Below, one piece after another: positions 1 through 5,134 of a stretch of 5,134 nt of DNA; the stretch's first letter is position 1, and each line of letters begins with the position of its first letter. A program made the position numbers and the translations under genes. A model generated the notes under the pieces. It searched no databases and was not told the DNA's origin. It saw only the letters and a program-made list of their open reading frames with translations. The DNA is taken from assembly GCA_030632545.1 (NCBI GenBank), contig DAOVUO010000246.1, positions 1-5,134 of the forward strand. The letters are read 5' to 3'. This stretch comes from Bacteroidales bacterium. GTDB lineage: Bacteria; Bacteroidota; Bacteroidia; Bacteroidales; DYOH01.

Positions 1-29
1 CGAATTAAGTGAAAAACAATAAAAACGAT

Positions 30-45
30 TTTTTTTGCAAAAAAA
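30..45. repeat. T7-GC-A7 palindrome in ppa upstream region
   Basis: Seven T, then GC, then seven A form a perfect 16-base palindrome about 90 bases before the ppa start. Such A/T tracts can bend DNA or act as an upstream promoter element. The TTTG at 34-37 could be a -33 element, but no good TAnnTTTG lies at the right distance. The palindrome could also be the tail of a terminator for an upstream gene outside the window. In DNA this AT-rich, chance is a real explanation, so only the palindrome itself is secure. Confidence 0.3.
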
Positions 46-136
46 TAAATTCATTAAGCATAACTGCTATATATTCAGTAGTTTAACTTAAATTTTAACG
101 CGGCATTAACATATCAACCAATACAAATACTAAAAT

Positions 137-796
137 ATGAGTTCAAAAAATTATGATCCCATAGGAAAGCTAATGGGATTACGCTACAAAAGTCACCCTT
201 GGCACGGTGTTGATATTGGCGATAAAGCACCTAATTTTATAATGAGTTTTATAGAAATGGTACCAAGCGATACGGTAAAGTACGAAATTGATAAAGCATC
301 AGGTTTTTTAAAAATCGACCGACCGCAAAAATACTCCTCTATTCTGCCTGCTCTTTATGGTTTTATACCACAAACATATTGTGGAGAAAATTTAGCAGAA
401 AAAAGCTGTACAGCACTAGACAGACCCGATATTGTTGGCGATAGTGACCCCTTGGACATTGTTTTACTAACAGAAAAAGAAATTTCGCATGGTGATTTTA
501 TTGCATTAGCTAGGCCGATTGGTGGCCTTAGAATGATTGATGATAATGAGGCCGATGATAAAATAATTGCTGTTTTAGCTGGCGATGCACTATATGGTAG
601 TTATCAAGATATATCTGATGTACCACAAGCTGTAATTGAACGACTAAGACACTACTTTTTGACTTATAAAGACATGCCTGGAGAGCAACGAAATTGTGAA
701 ATTACTCATGTATACGACTGTGAAACAGCAAAAGATGTAATATCGAGATCAATGAAAGATTATAAAATATTTGTTGAAAAACTTCTATTTGAATAA
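137..796 (+). CDS. ppa: Inorganic pyrophosphatase, family I (soluble)
   Basis: This 219-residue cytosolic enzyme hydrolyses pyrophosphate to two phosphates with Mg2+ and so drives nucleic acid, protein and lipid synthesis forward. The family signature is at residues 102-108 (DSDPLDI), giving metal ligands D102, D104 and D107. Other active-site residues align with the E. coli enzyme by eye: K48 and E50 (KYEID), R62, Y74 (YGFIPQ), D135, D140 and K142 (MIDDNEADDK), and Y177-K178 (YKD). The protein is longer than the roughly 175-residue E. coli enzyme. It has extra N-terminal residues (HPWHGVDIG at about 20-28) and about 18 extra residues between Y74 and D102, a region that is also longer in eukaryote-type family I enzymes. 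ATG at 137 is the first in-frame start. M13 (ATG at 173) is possible, and no Shine-Dalgarno sequence separates them, as is usual in Bacteroidota. All expected catalytic residues are present, so the enzyme should be active. Confidence 0.96.
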   Translation: MSSKNYDPIGKLMGLRYKSHPWHGVDIGDKAPNFIMSFIEMVPSDTVKYEIDKASGFLKIDRPQKYSSILPALYGFIPQTYCGENLAEKSCTALDRPDIVGDSDPLDIVLLTEKEISHGDFIALARPIGGLRMIDDNEADDKIIAVLAGDALYGSYQDISDVPQAVIERLRHYFLTYKDMPGEQRNCEITHVYDCETAKDVISRSMKDYKIFVEKLLFE

Positions 797-829
797 AACT
801 ATTTGAGGTGTTTTTTCTACTTTACGAAG

Positions 830-845
830 TCACAAACTATTGTGA
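830..845. repeat. Small inverted repeat after ppa
   Basis: TCACAA and TTGTGA form a perfect 6-bp stem with a 4-base loop (ACTA), 34 bases after the ppa stop codon. It could be a weak RNA hairpin at the 3' end of the ppa transcript or a dyad operator. No T-run follows, so it is not a standard intrinsic terminator. The half-sites are in the opposite order to a CRP site (TGTGA-N6-TCACA), so no CRP claim is made. Confidence 0.3.
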
Positions 846-879
846 ATCAGTCTATTTGTCTGGTTTATGATGAAAGGAA

Positions 880-899
880 AAGTATTAAGAAGAATACTT
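880..899. repeat. Inverted repeat in rel upstream region
   Basis: AAGTATT (880-886) and AATACTT (893-899) are a perfect 7-bp inverted repeat around a 6-base loop, ending 41 bases before the rel start. Three short AAGTT repeats follow at 904, 918 and 925. The stem is A/T-rich and therefore weak as RNA. It could be an operator or leader structure for rel, but its function is not known, and chance is plausible in such AT-rich DNA. No convincing TTTG plus TAnnTTTG promoter pair was found in this gap. Confidence 0.3.
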
Positions 900-940
900 A
901 GTTAAGTTTCGAGTGCTAAGTTTTAAGTTAAAATTTACTT

Positions 941-3259
941 ATGAATGAATTAACCAGTCTCTTATCTGAAGTAGAGCAAAAAAAATTCGAAAAACTTCTA
1001 AAAGTCGGTGTGCATTATTTTACTCCCGATAAATTAAATTTGATAAAAATAAGCATTCAGAATATTAGTAAAGCATATAATGATAAAAAATGTGACTTTT
1101 CGCAAAACTCTTTCTTATGTAGTGTATTAGACATTGCAATTATAGCAGTAGAAGAAATTGGTATGGGAGCATCCTCAGTTTTGGCTATTCTACAATATGA
1201 AGCAGTGAAAAACGATAATATTACACTTAAACATATAGAACACACTACAAATAAGAATATTGCGACCATAATTAAAGGCTTACTTCAAATTGAAGAACTA
1301 GATACTCATGCTGTTTTTGACAAAGATTTTAGTACAGATATTCAAATATTGGCTGAAAAATCAAAAAGAGCAAAAAAATATGCTATTACGGCCAACGAAT
1401 ATTACTTAAATCAAGCAGAGAATTTCAGAAAGCTTTTTTTAAATCTATCAGATGATATGCGTATTATCTTGATACTATTAGCGAAGCAATTATATATTTC
1501 CAGAAATTTAAAAAATCTGGATTCAAAAGAAAAATTGGCTTATAGTCGTGAATCATATTACATGTATGCGCCAATAGCTCATCAACTTGGGCTATACAAA
1601 ACAAAAACCGAATTTGAGGAACTTTCCATGAAAATCCTTGAATCGAAAATGTATCAATTTATTGCCAAAAAATTGGACGAAACTAAAAAAAATAGAAACG
1701 AATACATTAAAAGCTTTATTCAGCCAATAAAAAATGCACTCAACGAAAAATTAATTATTGCCGAACTTAAAGGCCGTCCAAAATCAATTCATTCAATTTG
1801 GAATAAGATAAAAAAGCAAAATGTTGAATTTGAAGGAATTTACGATTTATTTGCCGTCCGTATAATTATTGACAATGAATTTACACATGATTCAGAAGAA
1901 AAAAGTGCGTGCTGGAATGTTTATTCAATGATTACAGATGTGTGGACACCAAGTCCAAAACGACTTAGAGACTGGATTTCGAGTCCAAAAGCTAGTGGCT
2001 ACGAATCATTACACACCACAGTTTTAGGTCCCGATAACAAATGGGTAGAAGTCCAAATTAGAACCAGAAGAATGGACGATATTGCAGAAAAAGGTCAGGC
2101 TGCACACTGGAAATACAAGGAAGTAAAAGGCGAAAATGGACATACAGATTGGCTCGATGAAATTAGAGCAGTTTTAGAAAATCCAGAGGAATCAACAGAA
2201 GAATCTGAGGAAAAAAAAGAGCTTTACGGCGATAATATCTTTGTTTTTACTCCTAAAGGCGAAATTAAAAAACTCAGGAAAACTGCCACAGTTCTTGATT
2301 TTGCTTACTCAATACATACACGTGTTGGCGAACAATGCACAGGAGCAAAAATTAATGGTATAATGGAAGGCCTTAAATACCAACTTAAAAATGGCGATAA
2401 AGTAGAAATTTTAAATTCTAAAACTCAGAAACCTAAAGCAGAATGGTTAAATTTTGTTGCATCACCAAGTACAAAAGGCCGAATTAAACGCTATTTAAAT
2501 AACGAAATTCATAAAAAAGCAGAAGAAGGAAAAATATTATTAGACCAAAAAATTGAAGTGCTTAAAAGCAAAAACCAAGGAATAGATTTACCAAATCGTG
2601 ATAAAATTTTAGGAAAACTGCGAAATCATTTCAAAATAAACAGTAATTTGAAAATTTTAAGCCAATTACAAGAAAACACATTACAAATTTCCGAAAAATT
2701 ACTACACAGCTTACTTATTGAACCAGGGCAACAAAATTTAGTTAGTGCAATAGACAAACTAAAAGAACTAGCAAGCGAAAAAGAAAATAAAAAGGATAAT
2801 GATTTTCTTTATATTTCCGATAAACTCAGCGGAATAGAGTTCCATTTAGCTAAATGCTGCAGCCCAATTCCAGGCGACAGTATTTTTGGCTTTGTTACAG
2901 TAAACAAAGGCACTAAAATACATAAAGCAAATTGCCCAAATGCACACGATATGCTTAATCGTTACCCATACAGAATGGTAAAAGCAAGATGGAAAGAATC
3001 AAACTCACAACAATTTAGTGCAAAACTTAAAGTAGTAGGCGAAAACACAATGGGAGTAGTTTCCGACATTACTACGCTTATTACACGCAATAAAAAGCTG
3101 AATATGACAGCTATAAACATCAACACTAACGAAAATAATATGTTTGAAGGCGAAATTTCGGTAAATGTGTTTGATACTGAACATTTAAACATTTTGCTAA
3201 AAGCCCTAAAAAAAATAAAAGGCGTACATAATGCATATAGATATGAGTATAGATCCTAA
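941..3259 (+). CDS. RelA/SpoT-family (p)ppGpp synthetase with degenerate HD hydrolase domain
   Basis: This 772-residue long RSH protein should make (p)ppGpp from ATP and GDP/GTP, probably when bound to stalled ribosomes. Domains in order: HD-like fold about 50-195; synthetase about 265-395; acidic linker 413-427; TGS about 431-492 (DFAYSIHT, H459); helical region about 500-625; zinc-finger/RIS about 630-675 (C639, C640, H661, C665); ACT about 693-768. The synthetase keeps GRPKS (278-282), catalytic D302, Y354 and H358 (GYESLHT), and E370 (EVQIRT). The HD domain has lost its catalytic residues. The usual LLHDVVEDT reads ILQYEAVKN (Q85-Y86 for His-Asp, V89-K90 for Glu-Asp), the first His aligns with S61, and LADRLHNMR reads LAKQLYISR (K182, I186). 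Hydrolase activity should be absent, so another enzyme must degrade ppGpp. The basic motif R341-L-R-D344 resembles the RXKD of bifunctional enzymes, not the EXDD of proteobacterial RelA. ATG at 941 gives full family length. I left the symbol empty because relA is usually reserved for a different lineage. Confidence 0.93.
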   Translation: MNELTSLLSEVEQKKFEKLLKVGVHYFTPDKLNLIKISIQNISKAYNDKKCDFSQNSFLCSVLDIAIIAVEEIGMGASSVLAILQYEAVKNDNITLKHIEHTTNKNIATIIKGLLQIEELDTHAVFDKDFSTDIQILAEKSKRAKKYAITANEYYLNQAENFRKLFLNLSDDMRIILILLAKQLYISRNLKNLDSKEKLAYSRESYYMYAPIAHQLGLYKTKTEFEELSMKILESKMYQFIAKKLDETKKNRNEYIKSFIQPIKNALNEKLIIAELKGRPKSIHSIWNKIKKQNVEFEGIYDLFAVRIIIDNEFTHDSEEKSACWNVYSMITDVWTPSPKRLRDWISSPKASGYESLHTTVLGPDNKWVEVQIRTRRMDDIAEKGQAAHWKYKEVKGENGHTDWLDEIRAVLENPEESTEESEEKKELYGDNIFVFTPKGEIKKLRKTATVLDFAYSIHTRVGEQCTGAKINGIMEGLKYQLKNGDKVEILNSKTQKPKAEWLNFVASPSTKGRIKRYLNNEIHKKAEEGKILLDQKIEVLKSKNQGIDLPNRDKILGKLRNHFKINSNLKILSQLQENTLQISEKLLHSLLIEPGQQNLVSAIDKLKELASEKENKKDNDFLYISDKLSGIEFHLAKCCSPIPGDSIFGFVTVNKGTKIHKANCPNAHDMLNRYPYRMVKARWKESNSQQFSAKLKVVGENTMGVVSDITTLITRNKKLNMTAININTNENNMFEGEISVNVFDTEHLNILLKALKKIKGVHNAYRYEYRS

Positions 3260-3301
3260 AATAAACTTTTTACTAATACTACTAATTTAGAAATATTCCA
3301 T

Positions 3302-3307
3302 AAGGAG
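3302..3307 (+). promoter_or_regulatory. Shine-Dalgarno-like AAGGAG before the cupin gene
   Basis: AAGGAG lies in the 63-base rel-cupin gap and ends 15 bases before the ATG at 3323. This is farther than the usual 5-9 bases, so its strength is uncertain. The other genes in the window show no comparable purine box. It supports, without proving, translation from 3323. Confidence 0.35.
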
Positions 3308-3322
3308 CATAACACAAAAATT

Positions 3323-3682
3323 ATGAACATAAAAGACAAATTTAAAGACATTAAGGAATATTTTTCGCCAAAAATAATTGGAGAAATTAACGATACTTAT
3401 TTAAAGCTAGCAATAATAAAAGGCGACAAAATTCCATGGCATAATCACAAAAATGAAGACGAATTATTTTACATTGTTGAAGGCAGCCTTTTGTTCGAAA
3501 TTGAAGGACAAGAAAATTTTACAATGAAAACTGGTGATGTATTTATTGTAAAAAAGGGCATTATGCATAGAGTTTCGTCCAATGAGGAATGCAAAATAAT
3601 GTTAATCGAAAAAAAAACCACTGAACATACTGGCGATATAAAATCGGAAATTACTAAAAGTATTAAACAACAGCTAAAATAG
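3323..3682 (+). CDS. Small single-domain cupin protein, function unknown
   Basis: This 119-residue cytosolic protein has no signal peptide or membrane segment and forms one cupin beta-barrel. Cupin motif 1 runs from G34 to G54 with metal ligands H40, H42 and E47 (HNHKNEDE). Motif 2 starts at G71-D72 and contains G79 and H82. All four usual metal ligands (H40, H42, E47, H82) are present, so it probably binds a divalent metal. The proline often seen in motif 2 (PxG) is K77 here. The N-terminal 25 residues (for example YFSPKIIGEIND) and the C-terminal EKKTTEHTGD resemble a common family of small bacterial cupins with no agreed substrate. Sugar isomerase, dioxygenase and plain ligand-binding roles are all possible, and none can be chosen from sequence. 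It lies 63 bases after rel with no clear promoter between, so co-transcription with rel is likely. The ATG at 3323 is supported by a nearby AAGGAG. Confidence 0.88.
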   Translation: MNIKDKFKDIKEYFSPKIIGEINDTYLKLAIIKGDKIPWHNHKNEDELFYIVEGSLLFEIEGQENFTMKTGDVFIVKKGIMHRVSSNEECKIMLIEKKTTEHTGDIKSEITKSIKQQLK

Positions 3683-3739
3683 TAAAATAGATTGTCCTTG
3701 GGATGTTTTTGTAAAAAGTAATTGGATTTTCAAACGAGC

Positions 3740-3818
3740 AGACCTGACAGATTTCGCTTACTAGGCAAACTGAAACATCTAATAACAAACTCGTTATCAA
3801 CAAAAATCTGTCAGGTCT
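3740..3818. repeat. Perfect 15-bp inverted repeat with 49-base loop
   Basis: AGACCTGACAGATTT (3740-3754) and AAATCTGTCAGGTCT (3804-3818) are perfect reverse complements, 15 of 15. One unpaired base outside the stem would allow two more pairs (GC/GC). The 49-base loop contains a further small stem, ATAAC (3782-3786) with GTTAT (3793-3797). As RNA this would be a stable hairpin 58 bases after the cupin stop, so it may protect or end the rel-cupin transcript. No T-run follows on either strand, so it is not a classical intrinsic terminator. Its length and isolation also fit a small non-coding repeat element. No target duplication is visible at its edges. From memory, ACCTGACAG/CTGTCAGGT hairpins recur between genes in Bacteroidota, but this was not checked. 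Confidence 0.75.
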
Positions 3819-3960
3819 TGCGGATTTAAGCTAATATACCCAATTTATTCGGGAGTAAACAATGCCGAACAATTAGCATTCTACTAAAATTTATAGTCGT
3901 TTACATGATAACGGTTCGATATAAAATGTAGAGCATATATTCCTTTTGTGATTTTTCTCA

Positions 3961-3991
3961 TTTGCTTGAATAAAATTTAACGCTAATTTTG
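3961..3991 (+). promoter_or_regulatory. Bacteroidota-type promoter for hydE
   Basis: TTTG at 3961-3964 and TAATTTTG at 3984-3991 are separated by 19 bases. This matches the -33/-7 pattern TTTG-N19 to N21-TAnnTTTG described for the primary sigma factor of Bacteroides. Transcription would begin roughly at 3996-4000. That leaves a leader of about 13-17 bases before the ATG at 4013 and puts the possible TTG start at 3989 inside the promoter. No other promoter pair in the window fits this well. Confidence 0.6.
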
Positions 3992-4012
3992 AGTGAAATT
4001 AATAGAGTGAAA

Positions 4013-5107
4013 ATGTTCAATTTAACCGAAATATTGAATCAAGCAGAGTTTACGAAAGAGGAACTTATGTATTTATTAGCTTTACGAGGTGATGAACAAC
4101 GTAAGCTTTTTCTTAGAGCTGCTATAATTAAAGAAAAATTTGTTGGTAAAAAGACTTATTTTCGTGGATTAATAGAATTTTCTAATATTTGTCATAAAAA
4201 TTGTTTGTATTGCGGTATTCGTGCTGCTAATAATAAAGTAAATCGCTATTTGCTTCAAAAAGACTCTATATTAGAGGCCGTTAAATTTGCATATAATAAC
4301 AAATATGCTTCAATTGTTTTGCAGGCTGGTGAGCGTGAAGATGACGAGTTTATCAATTTTATAAATGATTTATTAGTTGATATTGCAAAAATATGTAATG
4401 GCGAACTTGGAATTACGCTCTCTGTTGGCGAGCAAAAAACCGAAGTGTATAAAAAATGGTTCGATTTAGGTGCAAATCGTTATCTACTGAGAATTGAGGC
4501 TTCGAATAAAGATTTATACGAAAAACTACATCCAAATAATTCAAAACATTCATTTGACAGACGCTTAGCCTGTCTTAAAAATCTACAAAAAATTGGTTAT
4601 CAAACAGGTACTGGAGTAATGATTTCGTCACCTTATCAAATTTTAAATGATTTAGCCGATGATTTGCTTTTTTTTAAAGCTTTTGATATTGATATGGTAG
4701 GAATGGGACCTTTTATTGAACATGAGCAAACGCCTCTTTTTAAGCACTGTAAAGAATTGCCGTCGTTAAATGAGCGCTTTTTGACAAGTTTAAATATGAT
4801 TGCTATTTTACGTATTATGATGCCCGAAATTAATATTGCTGCTGCCACTGCTTTGCAAGCAATTGACCCTGTTGGGCGCGAAAAAGCAATACAGTTAGGT
4901 GCAAATGTTATTATGCCAAATATTACTCCTAGTTTAAATAGGAAAGATTATTTGTTGTATGAAAACAAACCTTGTACCGACGAAGGCGCAGATGAATGCT
5001 TGGATTGTTTAGTTGCACGGATTGATATGGCTGGCGATGAAATTGCTTGGGGCGAGCAGGGCAATTCACTGCATTATCAAAATAGGATGAAAAAAAGAAA
5101 AGAGTAA
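4013..5107 (+). CDS. hydE: [FeFe] hydrogenase H-cluster radical SAM maturase HydE
   Basis: HydE is a cytosolic iron-sulfur enzyme that works with HydG and HydF to build the diiron part of the [FeFe] hydrogenase H-cluster. Numbering is from ATG 4013 (364 residues, close to the roughly 350 of Thermotoga HydE). The radical SAM cluster motif is C60-x3-C64-x2-C67 within FSNICHKNCLYCGIR. Other family segments are SVGE (137-140), RYLLR (156-160), SSPYQ (205-209), GPFIEHEQTP (232-241) and IMPNITPS (300-307). A second cysteine set, C321-x7-C329-x2-C332, has the same spacing as the accessory cluster site of Thermotoga HydE. The frame can start at TTG 3989, eight codons earlier, but that codon overlaps the promoter -7 element. 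ATG 4013 also matches the family N-terminus (EILNQAEFT). The related radical SAM enzymes BioB and PylB are less likely because of the FSN/CLYCG context and the C-terminal cysteines. Codons end in T more often than in rel. No other hydrogenase gene lies within the window. Confidence 0.93.
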   Translation: MFNLTEILNQAEFTKEELMYLLALRGDEQRKLFLRAAIIKEKFVGKKTYFRGLIEFSNICHKNCLYCGIRAANNKVNRYLLQKDSILEAVKFAYNNKYASIVLQAGEREDDEFINFINDLLVDIAKICNGELGITLSVGEQKTEVYKKWFDLGANRYLLRIEASNKDLYEKLHPNNSKHSFDRRLACLKNLQKIGYQTGTGVMISSPYQILNDLADDLLFFKAFDIDMVGMGPFIEHEQTPLFKHCKELPSLNERFLTSLNMIAILRIMMPEINIAAATALQAIDPVGREKAIQLGANVIMPNITPSLNRKDYLLYENKPCTDEGADECLDCLVARIDMAGDEIAWGEQGNSLHYQNRMKKRKE

Positions 5108-5134
5108 GTTCATTTTCAAAACTTATACAGATAC

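Larger units (their letters stand above)
3683..4012. other. Gene-free interval between the cupin gene and hydE
   Basis: About 330 bases contain no open reading frame with recognisable coding character on either strand. The left half holds the perfect inverted repeat at 3740-3818. The stretch 3830-3955 shows only weak features, such as AATGC/GCATT (3861-3865 and 3876-3880), and I see no RNA gene or riboswitch in it. The right end holds the hydE promoter. The interval separates two transcription units, and nothing shows whether it was once a gene. Confidence 0.6.

Noticed and set aside
61..68. ppa -7 promoter element (TAACTGCT) paired with TTTG at 34-37
   Set aside because: It matches TAnnTTTG poorly and the 23-base spacer is too long, so no ppa promoter is called.
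830..845. CRP/FNR-type operator
   Set aside because: The half-sites are in reverse order with the wrong spacer, and these regulators' consensus sites do not transfer simply to Bacteroidota.
1057..1269. 70-codon minus-strand open frame inside rel
   Set aside because: It lies wholly opposite the well-supported rel coding sequence, has no recognisable domain, and has the hydrophobic, low-complexity look of an antisense shadow.
2962..3192. 76-codon minus-strand open frame inside rel
   Set aside because: It is antisense to the conserved ACT domain region. Its apparent membrane-like composition comes from reading the complement of a charged coding region.
3781..3799. Integron attC-like site around ATAAC/GTTAT
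   Set aside because: The spacing is far too short, the GTTRRRY core is not matched, and there is no integrase or cassette context.
3740..3818. Intrinsic (Rho-independent) terminator
   Set aside because: The stem is strong, but the loop is 49 bases and neither strand has a T-run after the stem, so I call it an inverted repeat only.
4636..4848. 70-codon minus-strand open frame inside hydE
   Set aside because: It is antisense to conserved HydE segments with no independent start signal or homology I recognise.

Overview
This AT-rich window carries four protein genes, all on the + strand, and reads as ordinary chromosomal DNA from a Bacteroidota bacterium, probably an anaerobe. That placement rests on four things: the style of the Rel and pyrophosphatase proteins, the scarcity of Shine-Dalgarno sequences, one well-formed Bacteroidota-type promoter (TTTG, 19 bases, TAnnTTTG), and a HydE maturase, which implies an [FeFe] hydrogenase in the cell. 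No species can be named from the window alone.

Layout. Positions 1-136 are non-coding leader with a T7-GC-A7 palindrome. Positions 137-796 encode a complete family I inorganic pyrophosphatase (ppa). Positions 797-940 are a gap with two small hairpins and short AAGTT repeats. Positions 941-3259 encode a long RelA/SpoT-family protein. Its ppGpp synthetase, TGS, zinc-finger and ACT parts look intact, but its HD hydrolase domain has lost every metal and catalytic residue I can align. Positions 3323-3682 encode a small one-domain cupin, 63 bases after rel and preceded by AAGGAG. Positions 3683-4012 are about 330 bases without a gene. They hold a perfect 15-bp inverted repeat around a 49-base loop and, at the end, a promoter for the last gene. 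Positions 4013-5107 encode HydE, the radical SAM maturase of [FeFe] hydrogenase. The window ends 27 bases later.

How the genes relate. Pyrophosphatase and Rel both touch nucleotide and phosphate economy: Rel makes (p)ppGpp from ATP plus GDP/GTP, and pyrophosphatase pulls biosynthetic reactions forward. Their adjacency is not proof of a shared operon. The cupin probably shares the rel transcript, but nothing links its function to ppGpp. hydE looks like a separate transcription unit, behind its own promoter and beyond the hairpin element. Its codon use also leans to T in third positions, whereas rel leans to A.

I found no CRISPR array, RNA gene, transposase, phage gene or clearly new multi-gene system. 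The points most worth checking are the synthetase-only Rel that keeps a basic RLRD motif, the 3740-3818 hairpin element, and the hydE promoter that decides its start codon.
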